Origin: Sinotaia quadrata
Taxonomy: Eukaryota > Mollusca > Gastropoda > Architaenioglossa > Viviparidae
Reading direction: 5' to 3'
NCBI GenBank assembly: GCA_028829895.1
Contig: CM054182.1
Span: forward strand, 89,351,046 to 89,415,045
Length of the DNA stretch: 64,000 bases
Under the pieces are notes generated by a model. It did no database searches, was not told the DNA's origin, and worked only from the letters and a program-made list of their open reading frames with translations. The translations under genes and the position numbers were made by a program. Shown here one piece after another: positions 13,981-23,819 of this stretch (positions within the stretch are counted from its first letter, which is position 1; each line of letters starts with the position of its first letter).

Positions 13981-16900
13981 GCGCGTGTGCACATTCACAC
14001 GCATACACATATGAACAACGATAAGAATTGACATCAGAATAAGAAAATAGTAAACAATAAATCAGCAAATCAACCAACGAGCTGGAATTAAACCACGCAA
14101 CCAATCTAATGATTAGTCGACTGTAATCCATACAAGTAAGAAACAAATTCAGCGAAGCTACATTCTGAAGTAATGAACTAAGAAACAAACTCACTGATAA
14201 AAAGTCATCACAGCAACAAGAAAACCGAACGAAATACAGCAGCAGCAACGACAAAATAGCAAAGAAAGAAAGAAAAAGCCTATCATACAACAAATCTTTT
14301 TGTTGAATGAGTTAGCCTCCTCCCCCGAATCCAAGGAGGCAGCCCTTATGCAAAAGAACATATCCCTTTATCAGTGTTTTAGATAATGCATTTCTGATGT
14401 GTTACTGGTAGCGATGATGATGGTAGTAGTAGCAGCAGTGTTTAACTTAGATCATGCATTTCTGATGTGTTACTGGTAGCGATGTTGATGGTAGTAGTAG
14501 CAGCAGTGTTTAACTTAGATCATGCATTTCTGATGTGTTACTGGTAGCGATGTTGATGGTAGTAGTAGCAGCAGTGTTTAACTTAGATCATGTATTTCTG
14601 ATGTGTTAGTGGTGGCGATGATGGTGATAGCAGTAGAAGCATTAGACATATATTTATGTTAACATTGGCTATTTTGTTTGTTGTGCTTTAAATGAGAAAG
14701 CCAAATGGTAAAAAATAGTAGCCAGTGTGTTTTGCATTATTTCATCCCAGCTCTCCCCACTCTCTCTTTCTTTCCAGCCCTCTTCTTTACTCCATTATTT
14801 TGCAGACAATGCCAAGTACCTCGGTCAGACATATATAGGATTTGGGCACAATTCTGCCAACTTCCAGGCCTGGTCATTTAGGCGAACTAATGAAGGACGA
14901 AATATCACCATGACGGTTGCAGTCACGCCTGACGAGTGTGTGCCCGTTATGGAAACTATTACTGGAACTCTTGGGCAGGGTAAGTGTACGATAGCTTAGG
15001 AACTCTTGGACACTGTATTCTGATAACTCTGGAACTGTTGGACAGGGTAAGTCTACGACAGCTCAAAGAACCTTTCGATACGGTAAGTCTACGACAGCTC
15101 TGGAACTCTTAGACACAGTACTATGACAATGCTGGAACTTTTGAACAGTGTAAGTCTATGAGAGCTCAAGAACTCTTGGACACAGTACTACGATAACTCT
15201 TGAATTCTTAAACAGGGCAAGTTTGCGCAACACTGGTACTCTTGGTCACAGTACTATAACAACTCTGGAACTCTTGGACACAGTCCTCTAACAACTCTGG
15301 AACTCTTGCACACGGCACTCTGACAACTCAGGAACTCTTGGATATAGTACTCTGACAACTCTGGAACTCTTAAACACGGTACGTCAACACTCTGGAACTC
15401 TTAAACATGGTACGTCAACAATCTAGAATTCTTGGATACGGTACGTCAACACTCTGGAACTCTTGGACGCAGTACGTCTACAATTTTGGAACTCTTGGTC
15501 ACGGTATGTCTACAACTATGGAACTCTTGGACATGGTAATCTACAAGTCTGAATCTATCGCACCCGTTAAGTATACGATAATTTTTGAAGTCTTGGACAT
15601 AGTAAGTCTACAAGAACTCCGGAAGTCATGGACACAGTAAGTCTACAATGACTCCAGAAGTCTTGGACATAGTAAGTCTACAAGAACTCCGGAAGTCATG
15701 GACACAGTAAGTCTACAATGACTCTAGAAGTCTTGGACACAGTAACTCAACAAGAACTCTAGAAGTCATGGACACAGTAAGTCTACAATGACTCCGGAAG
15801 TCTTGGACATAGTAAGTCTATAATGACTCCAGAAGTCTTGGATACAGTAAGTCTACAAGGATTCCAGAAGTCTTGGACACTGTAAGTCTACAATGATTCC
15901 AGAAGTCTTGGACACAGTAAGTTTACAAGGATTCCGGAAGTCTTGGACACAGTAAGTCTACAATGACTCCAGAAGTCTTGGACACAGTAAGTCTACAAGG
16001 ATTCCGGAAGTCTTGGACACAGTAAGTCTACAAGAACTCCAGAAGTCTTGGACATAGTAAGTCTACAATGACTCCAGAAGTCTTGGGCACAGTAAGTCTA
16101 CAATGACTCCGGAAGTCTTGGACACAATAAGTCTACAATGACTCCAGAAGTCTTGGGCACAGTAAGTCTACAAGGACTCCGGAAGTCTTGGACACCATGC
16201 CATCTTGTCATCGTCATTAATATTGACCTACTGACCTATATTTTCACATTCATGATAACAGTTATGGCTTCGCCTATCTTCCTCTGCCCCTAACGTCTTC
16301 TGACAGTTATGTAATTCTAATAAGCAGCGTCTTGAAATTAAAAACGAAACAAAATATCCGTTCAGACATTAATTACATTACTGCGTCATTACAGACCATA
16401 GATTCTATACTTTTTCCTATTTGCTAACTTTATATTTCCTCTATGCTTGAACTATACCCTGAATGTTACTCATGGTTTTGCTTATCACTCCAACTCCAAG
16501 AACCTTTTTTTGAAAAGTCAAAAGTATTGCAAAGAACATACGTTTCTTTTTTACTTTAAGCTGCTCTTGTTTAAATAATTTACACAAATAATGTATTTAA
16601 AGTGAAATCGTTGTATATTGTCGTAGTTTTCTCACAATACGTATCTGAATGAAATCAATGCCTTTATATTTTAGCTTTCTTTTTGATTTGAGCAAACACG
16701 TACGCACACCTTTGCAACTTTTCCACACCACACACCCGATCCCGTGACACACAAACACGCCGACACACAGTTTTAAAAAAAGTGAAATTTGTTGTAATCT
16801 TCTTTGTGAACGGGGGGTGGGTGGGTGGGTGTGAGAAATGTATGTCGCATGAATACAATAGATGTCATTGGCGGACGTAATCGAAGCAGACGTCTCCAAT

Positions 16901-17088
16901 AAACAACGACACAAGTTGTGCGTGCGTGCGGAACGTTTGTTTAAGGCTTGTTTTCGTCACCATTTCACATGTCGACGTGTTCATTTTTTTTTGCAGCTCG
17001 CACCGACTCCCTCATTCTCTTCACGACACTCCAAGCAGTGCAGGATTGGACCCCGTTTGAAGTCCCACCCAGCTGCCCAGATGTGTAA
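8432..17088 (+). CDS. ependymin-related secreted protein (5 exons; join 8432-8617, 11252-11368, 12212-12293, 14806-14979, 16997-17088)
   Basis: Five exons with GT/AG borders and matching phases (0, 0, 1, 1) join to 651 bp, giving 216 residues, a normal length for ependymin-related proteins. Residues 1-25 form a signal peptide with a hydrophobic core after KRK. The mature chain starts near the family's Pro-Cys-Cys-Phe-Pro (C41, C42). Exon 2 gives the FEVFRDWD and RVLEFVPPG strands, exon 3 a GDC...EPC pair (C112, C125), exon 4 YLGQTYIGFG, an N-glycosylation site at N161 and ECVPVMETITG (C173), and exon 5 the C-terminal PFEVPPSC (C213). The family (Pfam ependymin) is extracellular, with a ligand-binding beta fold; in molluscs it appears in regeneration, mantle, egg and venom-gland secretions, so the role here stays open. 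Exon borders are inferred by eye. Introns are unusually rich in minisatellites. Confidence 0.88.
9861..10025 (+). repeat. 55-bp minisatellite, 3 copies, intron 1
   Basis: Units start at 9861, 9916 and 9971 with gaatgaacagtagaatgtct; a fragment follows at 10026. The rest of intron 1 up to the next array is AT-rich with C, A and CAAAA tracts (9648-9659, 10186-10260). Confidence 0.9.
10587..11226 (+). repeat. 39-bp minisatellite, 16 copies, ending 25 bp before exon 2
   Basis: Regular units of 39 bp, each starting gtacatttctttcactgcga, run from 10587 to 11210, plus a partial unit to 11226. Differences between units are one or two bases. The partial last unit abuts the polypyrimidine/acceptor region of exon 2, whose coding sequence starts at 11252. 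Confidence 0.95.
11252..11368 (+). CDS. ependymin-related exon 2
   Basis: 39 codons, phase 0 at both ends, acceptor gaaatctatag, donor gtcagt. Encodes LMFEVFRDWDRRLQVQRV then EFVPPGQTTP and IIMDFNK. The frame upstream of 11252 has a stop in the acceptor itself. The in-frame ORF seen at 11209-11394 is a different frame and is not used. Confidence 0.85.
11872..12082 (+). repeat. TTCC-rich microsatellite, intron 2
   Basis: An interrupted (CTTC)n tract with variant blocks such as agacttccttc and aaacctttcttc. It explains the Phe/Leu/Pro/Ser-rich ORF over 11795-12121. Confidence 0.95.
12212..12293 (+). CDS. ependymin-related exon 3
   Basis: 82 bp, enters in phase 0 after ttatttccag and leaves in phase 1 at cctg before gtatga. 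Encodes PVQYIITASGDCQSG and LEYAMLEPCMP, supplying two of the family's cysteines. The frame continues into the intron to a TGA at 12362-12364. Confidence 0.86.
12488..12619 (+). repeat. 34-bp minisatellite, about 4 copies, intron 3
   Basis: Units start at 12488, 12522, 12556 and 12590; the core is gtgtcacgtcaagaaacag. Each unit carries the cAMP-element-like TCACGTCA. Confidence 0.9.
12620..13758 (+). other. intron 3 interior, no gene seen
   Basis: Unique AT-rich sequence without a recognisable array, exon or mobile-element motif. Confidence 0.6.
13759..13981 (+). repeat. compound microsatellites: TCTG/CATC/TCTA, then CT and CA
   Basis: TCTG, CATC, CGTC and TCTA tetranucleotide runs at 13759-13842, then CT and CA dinucleotide runs at 13890-13981. 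The minus-strand ORF 13910-14293 is a by-product of these. Confidence 0.95.
14386..14640 (+). repeat. 68-bp minisatellite, about 3.7 copies, intron 3
   Basis: Units start at 14386, 14454, 14522 and 14590 with atgcatttctgatgtgttac, each including a gtagtagtagcagcag run. Confidence 0.9.
14806..14979 (+). CDS. ependymin-related exon 4 (core domain)
   Basis: 174 bp, phase 1 in and phase 1 out, acceptor attttgcag, donor gtaagtg. Encodes NAKYLGQTYIGFGHNSANF, WSFRR, NITMTVAVT with an Asn glycosylation site, and DECVPVMETITGTLGQ. This exon is the most diagnostic for the ependymin family. Its last 19 bases and the donor belong to the repeat unit of the following array. Confidence 0.9.
14960..16197 (+). 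repeat. minisatellite of about 35 bp built from the exon 4/intron 4 donor junction
   Basis: About 35 degenerate units of 34-37 bp, core ggaactcttggacacagtaa followed by gtctac, run from the end of exon 4 into intron 4. The first unit is the real junction (gaactcttgggcagg then gtaagtgtacga). Early units keep ggacagggtaagtct; later ones read ggacacagtaagtct. Dozens of units therefore carry an AGTAAGT donor-like site. Confidence 0.9.
16198..16996 (+). other. rest of intron 4
   Basis: Unique sequence with a short g/t run (16814-16831), ending in a T-rich tract and ttgcag acceptor at 16996. Overlapping ORFs on both strands at 16597-17098 are unsupported apart from the exon below. Confidence 0.6.
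16997..17088 (+). CDS. ependymin-related terminal exon 5
   Basis: 92 bp, phase 1 in. Encodes RTDSLILFTTLQAVQDWTPF then EVPPSCPDV and TAA. The PF-x-x-PPSC end is the family's C-terminal signature with its last cysteine. Confidence 0.87.
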
Positions 17089-17171
17089 GCAGAAGTAAAG
17101 TCTTTCCGACGTCAAATAATGAAAACGTGATAAGAGCCAGTAATACCTGGCCCCCCCACCCCCCCGAAGCA

Positions 17172-17177
17172 AATAAA
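17172..17177 (+). terminator. polyA signal AATAAA of the ependymin-related gene
   Basis: AATAAA lies 83 bp after the stop, just past a C-rich tract. The position suits cleavage around 17190-17210. Confidence 0.6.
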
Positions 17178-17209
17178 ACCATTAGCGAAATACAAACTAA
17201 GAAAAAAGA

Positions 17210-17862
17210 AAAAAACCACACATGCCTGAAAATATGTTCCAGCACTGATGAGATTGGTAACAACAGACAAAGGGTTAAATACTTATTGTACACTTTTACT
17301 GACAGCCGATGCTTTCCATGTATCAGATATGTGTGGTAATGGATGGGTAGCGGAGGCCTTTAAATAACCAGTGGTCACACATATTTATATCACTCGCTCT
17401 CAAACAAATGCATCATTTCAATTTCAGAAATAAATCATGAGACATATCTCTCTCTCTTATTTCCTCTTTGACATGCATTCATAGTGAGGGAGAAGTCTGT
17501 ATCCCATTGTTTGAGAGTTCAGGGAGAGTTCGTCGAGCTGTGTGCTGACCTGCGAACAAAACAAAGTCCGACAATTGAAAGCACATATAATCATGCGGAG
17601 AACATACATGCTAGAAAAAAAAAAAGGAGACATTTTTTTTGTTTTGTTTAGACAACAAATGCGTGCGCGTAAACGGCAGACTAAATCTGTACACAATATC
17701 AGGAAACACCGTTAATTAGATAAAAGAAAATGTTTATAAGTAAAAGCCGAGAAGTACCAGTAAGAACGAGGGGAAATAAGTAAGTTATAATAATATAATA
17801 TGTAGACCTGAAAGCGAAATTTGTAGAAAATTAATATAAAAGAATATTTATGAGTAAATGAC
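17210..17862. other. intergenic, no gene recognised
   Basis: AT-rich sequence downstream of the ependymin-related gene. Short ORFs on both strands have no supporting motif. Confidence 0.6.
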
Positions 17863-18175
17863 AAGAATAACTTGTAAGTAAAAGACAGGAAATGCATTAA
17901 AACAAATGTCTAGAATTACCTGTAAGTAAAAGACAGGAAATGCATTAAAACAAATGTCTAGAATTACCTGTAAGTAAAAGACAGGAAATGCATTACAACA
18001 AATGTTTAGAATTACCTGTAAGTAAAAGACAGGAAATGCATTAAAACAAATGTCTAGAATTACCTGTAAGTAAAAGAGAGGAAATGCATTAAAACAAATG
18101 CTTAGAATAACTAGTAAGTAAAAGACAGGAAATGCATTGAGCAAATGACTATAATTACCTGTACGTGAATAACAT
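17863..18175 (+). repeat. 48-bp minisatellite, about 6 copies
   Basis: Units such as those at 17914, 17962 and 18010 begin aattacctgtaagtaaaaga and continue with caggaaatgcatt. The 48-bp unit is divisible by three, so it keeps a minus-strand ORF open. Confidence 0.9.
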
Positions 18176-18369
18176 GAAATAACCACGAGTAAATGAACTT
18201 TGTATAAGTAAAGACAAGCATATGTAAGTAAAGGACAAAAAATTATATGTAATAATATTAAATGAGAAGAAATTTTCTAACTACATTAAAGACCAGAAAT
18301 TGCCTTCACATAACATCGAGACACCTGCCAGTTCAGGAAATGTGTGCTCGTAACAAAACAATAATCATT

Positions 18370-18905
18370 GGTATGTAACTAACAAGAATACTTGTAAATA
18401 AAAGGCAAGAATTATGTAACAGACAAGAATACCTGTAAATGAAGAGCAAGAAGTATGTAACTGACAAGAATACTTGTAAATAAAAGGCAAGAATTATGTA
18501 ACAGACAAGAATACCTGTAAATGAAGAGCAAGAAGTATGTAACTGACAAGAATACTTGTAAATGAAGAGCAAGAAGTATGTAACTGACAAGAATACCTGT
18601 AAATGAAGAGCAAGAAGTATGTAAGAGACAAGAATACTTGTAAATAAAAGGCAAAAATTATGTAACAGACAAGAATACATGTAATTGAAGAGCAAGAAGT
18701 ATATAACAGACAAGAATACTTAAACATAAAGGACAAGAAGTTACGTAACAGACAAGAATACCTGTAAATAAAGGAGAAGAAGTATACAACAGACAAGAAT
18801 ATCTATAAATGACGAGTAAGAAGTATGTAACAGACAAGAATAACTAAATAAATAAAAGGCAAGAAGCAAGTAACAGACAAGAGTACCTGTAAATGAATGG
18901 CAAGT
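18370..18905 (+). repeat. 41-bp minisatellite, about 13 copies
   Basis: Units begin gacaagaatacctgtaaatg and continue with aagagcaagaagtatgtaac (for example 18422 and 18463). They share the acctgtaa core with the arrays on either side and generate all minus-strand ORFs here. Confidence 0.9.
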
Positions 18906-19085
18906 ACTACTGAAACAAAAGTGCCTATATATACAGGACAAGATTTACCTGTAAGTAAAGGACAAGATATGCTTGAAGTGAAGGACCATATATACCTGTA
19001 AGGACAAGATATACTTGAAGTGAAGGACAATATATACCTGTAAGTAAAGGACAAGATATACCTGTATCAAAAAACTAAAGTGGAA
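18906..19085 (+). repeat. short-unit array related to the two before it
   Basis: Degenerate copies of acctgtaagtaaaggacaag and cttgaagtgaaggaca, about 25-30 bp per unit, grading out by about 19085. Confidence 0.75.
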
Positions 19086-19806
19086 TTACCTTTAAGTTAA
19101 AGAAAAACCGGCCAACGTATATATTCGTAAGAAACAAGAATTATGTGTACTAAATTAATTAAGGCAATACCAGTTTGTAAAAGACAAAATGTACCCGCAG
19201 GCAAAGGAAGGTTATAAAAGCTTGTAAATTTGTACGTAAAGGACACGAAATACCTCATGAACCTCGGAAATAACCTCTGAAACACTATAGCAAGCTTTAA
19301 GTGCTGTTCTCGATTCTCTGCAAAACAGCGGAAAATAAAGATTAAACCAAGCACAGTAACAGATGTTGCGGGTGTTATTTTAAGCGTCATAAGGATACGT
19401 CAGACGTAACAAGTAGTAATAAGAAGATAACTATTTATAGAGATGCAGATAAACTTAAAATTTTGAAAACAGCTTGAATGTGATTGACAAGTTAGAAGTG
19501 TCTGCAAGGTTTGGCTGCGAAATATTTATTTTACGCAGGCGGCGCTAACTCGTGGAAAGACGCATTTCCATACCGAATAGTCTCCCTTTAGAGACTCTCT
19601 TCCCGCTGCATCCTTGACTACAGCATGCGTCATGCATTCGCCTGAAGAGTGAGATTTTCAGTGCCGTCCTTTTAACTGACTGGTGCCAAGAAGATCCCAA
19701 GTACATTTCTAGGCCAAGCCAAGAGACGAACAGGCTGACCTGTGGCCAACGCCTTAAAGACAATACTTTTCATCCAGAGACAACTTGTACCACCGACTGA
19801 TTGCAC
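19086..19806. other. no gene recognised
   Basis: Unique sequence. A minus-strand ORF of 72 codons at 19545-19763 has ordinary composition but no motif I know; it could be an old repeat. Confidence 0.5.
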
Positions 19807-20212
19807 AGCAAAACGATGAAGCCTTGCTGTACATTACGAAATCCTTACAGCCCCGCAGCAAACTGATCAAAGCCTTGCAGTAAGATAAAAACATTTCAGC
19901 CATGCAGTAAAACCTTGCAACAATACGAAAACTTTACAACCTATTGCAACAATACGAAAACCGTAACAGAAATTGCAGCTATACGAAAACCTTACAGAAA
20001 TAATATGAAAACATTACACGCAGTATAACATTGCAACAATAAAAAAAAACATTATAGATCTATAGCGACAATACGACAAACTTACAGCTATACAGTATAA
20101 CTTTGCAACAATACAAAACCTTACAGCGTCTTGTAACAACACAAGCTTACAGTTATGCAGTAAAACTTTGCAAAAAATACGAGAACTATACAGCTATGCA
20201 GTAATCTACGCA
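19807..20212 (+). repeat. degenerate minisatellite of about 30-40 bp
   Basis: Loose copies of aaaactttgcaacaatac and gaaaaccttacag, spaced 30-40 bp, diverged and with indels. Confidence 0.7.
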
Positions 20213-20333
20213 ACAATAAAGGTCAACGTTCGTAAACTAGGCGCTGGTTGAGAGTCGATGGAGAGAAATCCTTTAGTCAAGGCAAAGATAGAATCCAAGA
20301 TAAGTGAAATCACGTAAAATTTCACAAGTACGC

Positions 20334-20344
20334 ACGCACACACA

Positions 20345-20406
<62 letters not shown>
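20334..20406 (+). repeat. CA then (CT)n microsatellite
   Basis: A short CA run is followed by about 30 CT dinucleotides, which produces an Arg/Glu-only ORF on the minus strand. Confidence 0.98.
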
Positions 20407-20412
<6 letters not shown>

Positions 20413-20841
20413 TAATGGCTTTATATTTTGTTCCTTAGACCGGTAGAAGTTATTGTTTTGTAAAGTTCAATGTCGTAGTTATGACAACGTGACTCGTGCG
20501 CTGAGTGTCAAAGTCACTTCGGTAGCGAACAATTTCTATTTATCGTAGAAATACCACGTCATCTGCTCGTCTCTTGTGTCTGTAACAGATACTTATGGCT
20601 TTGGAAACGTGTCGATAGAAACAAGAAAACAAAACAACCTCCAACTGCTTTCACTACACTACAAAAAAACAAAAAAAATAAATAATAAAAATTATTTTCA
20701 AGGTTCTTAAAGTGATAACGGTGTGAATTAAGAAACAATCTAATTCCAGTCAAGTGTTTTGTTCTATCCACGAGATTACACCATTTTGTTTTGGTTTCTC
20801 TTTGACCATAGACGCAGTAGAGCGAGAATTGGGCGCGCCAC

Positions 20842-20935
20842 GTGTGTGTTGTGTGTGTGTAGGTGTGTGTGTCTGTTGTGTGTGTGTAGGTGTCTGCGCT
20901 TGTATATGTATTTTTATGCATGGCGTGCGTGTGTG
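20842..20935 (+). repeat. interrupted GT microsatellite
   Basis: A GT-rich run with tgtaggtgtgtg blocks, followed by a gagggagggagagg purine stretch. Confidence 0.9.
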
Positions 20936-20959
20936 AAAGAGGGAGGGAGAGGACTGTGT

Positions 20960-21068
20960 GCAGATTGACTTTACACGAATTTTGACAACATCCCATCACC
21001 CGCCCATTAATAATGGAACAGTAATATTTCGGAATTTTGGGTTTCCTAAGCCCAATATGTTTGGAATG
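20960..21068 (+). repeat. dispersed repeat A, copy 1
   Basis: Shares ttttgacaa.atccc, taataatg.aacagtag/taat and a ggttcctaag-like run with 23398-23510. Both copies follow a GT microsatellite and a gagaggg stretch. Confidence 0.6.
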
Positions 21069-21310
21069 TGTGGGGAGTAAATTTGCCTATCCCTATTTCT
21101 AGACTTAATTGTATAAATTGTTAATTTATCGAAGTGACCCGACCTTGGGCACTCCTTATGATGGTAATTTTGTAAGTGTCAGAGTTGGAGTAAACAACTC
21201 GAGTTGAGAATAGGCTAGAAATTGCTGATACAATCCAAACCAGTTCCAACTGGATGAGTAGTTTTCATTATCCAATGGTTAAGATTTACGAGAACGAGAC
21301 CAGCAAACGG
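21069..21310 (+). mobile_element. LTR-like dispersed repeat, copy 1
   Basis: Starts tgtggggagtaaatttgcct, contains gaccttgggcactccttatg and atccaaaccagttcc, and continues to the gagacgagaccagc-type segment shared with the copy at 59 kb. It begins with TG at the same base as the three other copies, as an LTR would. No internal coding region is attached. Confidence 0.6.
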
Positions 21311-21316
21311 GCGACA

Positions 21317-21425
21317 ACTACACTATGGTCGTATTAGTACGGTCGTGATAACTACCACTATGGTCGTATTATTAGGGTCGTGATAACTACCACTATGGTC
21401 GTATTATTACGGTCGTGCGATTATT
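21317..21425 (+). repeat. 35-bp minisatellite, 3 copies
   Basis: Core cactatggtcgtattattac followed by ggtcgtgata. Confidence 0.85.
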
Positions 21426-21503
21426 ACTACTAGAGTCAAGCGATTACTGTCATTTTGGCCTTCCTGCATTTTCTTTTTATAACACTCGTGCGAACTGGTT
21501 GAT

Positions 21504-21898
21504 GTGACTACAAGCAAGTCAGATTACGGTTACCGTTTCCGCTACTTTACCTGGGGCAAACAGTTGATGTGACTACAAGCAAGTCAGATTACGGTTACCG
21601 TTTCCGCTAGCTTTACCTGGGGCAAACAGTTGATGTGACTACAAGCAAGTCAGATTACGGTTACCGTTTCCGCTAGCTTTACCTAGGGCAAACAGTTGAT
21701 GTGACTACAAGCAAGTCAGATTACGGTTACCGTTTCCGCTAGCTTTACCTGGGGCAAACAGTTGATGTGACTACAAGCAAGTCAGATTACGGTTACCGTT
21801 TCCGCTAGCTTTACCTGGGGCAAACAGTTGATGTGACTACAAGCAAGTCAGATTACGGTTACCGTTTCCGCTAGCTTTACCTGGGGCAAACAGTTGAT
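21504..21898 (+). repeat. 66-bp minisatellite, 6 copies
   Basis: Units start at 21504, 21569, 21635, 21701, 21767 and 21833 with gtgactacaagcaagtcaga. The copies are nearly identical. Confidence 0.95.
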
Positions 21899-22024
21899 GC
21901 ACGTTCTCTGACCGTGCGTATATGCACGTTCGGTTTAACTGAGTTGCCAAGTCTAACGTGTAGCCACAGAAGAAAATTAGTGAAGTTGGAATTAGTATAC
22001 GCTCCTTTCTTGCACCAGTCGCAA

Positions 22025-22410
22025 TGATCTGTCACAGGTGAAATTAAATTGATACGGGAGGTTGAAATTAAGGTGACGCTAGAGGCTAAATTAAATTGCC
22101 ATTGCAGGCTGAATTAAATTTCCATGTACAGGTTGAAATTGAATTGATACGGGAGGTTGAAATTAAGGTGACGCTAGAGGCTAAATTAAATTGCAATTGT
22201 AGGCTGAATTAAATTCAATGTACAGGTGAAATTAAATTGATACGAGAGGTTGAAATTAAGTTGACGCTAGAGGCTAAATTAAATTGCCACTGCAGGCTGA
22301 ATTAAATTTCCATGTACAGGTTGAAATTGAATTGATACGGGAGGCTGACAAATAAACTGGTATTACAGGTTTAAATTAAGTTGATATTACAGGCTGAAAT
22401 TGAGTTGATT
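22025..22410 (+). repeat. higher-order repeat of about 95 bp made of roughly 24-bp subunits
   Basis: The motif gaaattaaattgatacggga recurs at about 22039, 22134, 22228 and 22323. Within each unit, subunits end in variants of aggctgaattaaatt. This is two-level tandem organisation. Confidence 0.85.
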
Positions 22411-23010
22411 TATTAACGTCCTTTATAAGGAAGAGCCAAGCCAGGCAAACTGCATGTATATTTTCTGAGCAAGCGATGGGCTTAGAATAGATTAGTAGGT
22501 CTAATCATTTCAACGTTTTACCGTTCAATTGAATTAAATATATTACATATATTAATCTTTCAAGATAATTTATACTCAAATTCTGTTTCATGTTAAGAAC
22601 ACGATGATTTATGTCCATAACAGTCAGTCACCATATCTGTCTGGAAATAAGGAGATATTTTGAGAATATGATTCAAAAGTGAATATTTTACCTCTACAAA
22701 AAGACTCTTGCCAGTTAAATTTGCATTGTTGGCCAAGTAATTTATTTCAATATCTTCTTGAATAGGTGACCTATATTGGAAAGAATTTCGCCTTGATCAA
22801 CTGAAATTTGATTAGATACACATTCATTCTTTCAACAAGGCATTAGAATAAAAGAAAGTAATTTTATGAACATCAAGTCGGTTATAGGTCACCAATATAA
22901 CCTGAACGACACAATACTTAATTAAGTATAAGGTTAACTTATTGGACACTTCAAGAACAAAGTAGGGTAGAGTGATTAATTTATAAAGTTTATGAAGAAA
23001 ATATGTCGAC
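22411..23010. other. no gene recognised
   Basis: AT-rich unique sequence; nothing identified. Confidence 0.6.
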
Positions 23011-23016
23011 AAAAAT

Positions 23017-23275
23017 GTGTGTGTACAGAGTGAGAGTCTTTATGTGTGTGTATGGAGTGAGTGTCTTTATGTGTGTGTATGGAGTGAGAGTCTTTATGTG
23101 TGTGTACGGAGTGAGTGTCTTTATGTGTGTGTAAGGAGTGAGTGTCTTTATGTGTGTGTACGGAGTGAGTGTCTTTATGTGTGTGTACGGAGTGAGTGTC
23201 TTTATGTGTGTGTACGGAGTGAGTGTCTTTATGTGTGTGTGTACGGAGTGAGTGTCTTTATGTATGGTGTACGCT
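23017..23275 (+). repeat. 27-bp minisatellite, about 9 copies
   Basis: Core ggagtgagtgtctttatgtg with a tgtgtgta spacer. Nine codons per unit explain the periodic SECLYVCVR ORF. Confidence 0.93.
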
Positions 23276-23397
23276 TACGTGCATACGTGTGTGTGTGTTT
23301 GTATGTGTGTCCGTATGAAGATAAAGAGAAGGGGAGAGGAGGAGGAGGGAATGAGATAGGGAGAGAAGGGGAGAGGGAGGGAGATTAAGAACTAGCT

Positions 23398-23510
23398 TAC
23401 AGGTTGACTCCAGAAGACTTTTGACAAGATCCCGACACTCGCCAATAATAATGCAACAGTAGCACTTCCGACATTTTTTGGTTCCTAAGGGAATAAGTTT
23501 GGAGTTGTTA
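23398..23510 (+). repeat. dispersed repeat A, copy 2
   Basis: Diverged copy of 20960-21068, again just after a GT array and a purine-rich ggagagggagggag run. Confidence 0.6.
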
Positions 23511-23564
23511 TAGTGGCATTAGCAGTATAAGAAACGTTTTAGACTTTTTAAATCTTGAACGTGC

Positions 23565-23815
23565 ATGTATTTATGAGTGCATTGGCTATGTGTGCGTGCG
23601 TGTATTTATGTGTGCATTGGCTATGTGTGCGTGCGTGTATTTATGCGTGCATTGGCTATGTGTGCGTGCGTGTATTTATGTGTGCATTGGCTATGTGTGC
23701 GTGCGTGTATTTATGTGTGCATTGGCTATGTGTGCGTGCGTGTATTTATGTGTGCATTGGCTATGTGTGCGTGCGTGTATTTATGTGTGCATTGGCTATG
23801 TGTGCGTGCGTGAGC
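23565..23815 (+). repeat. 35-bp minisatellite, 7 copies
   Basis: Unit core gtgcattggctatgtgtgcg and tgcgtgtatttat. The 35-bp unit lacks stops in all plus frames, so three overlapping Cys/Val-rich ORFs appear. Confidence 0.95.
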
Positions 23816-23819
23816 GTAG

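Noticed and set aside
17863..18905. Regular direct repeats that could be mistaken for a CRISPR array
   Set aside because: Head-to-tail units with no unique spacers, in an intron-bearing eukaryotic genome.
18333..19054. Overlapping minus-strand ORFs rich in Cys, Tyr, Leu and Phe that look like membrane proteins
   Set aside because: They are translations of the 41-bp and related arrays and have the array period.
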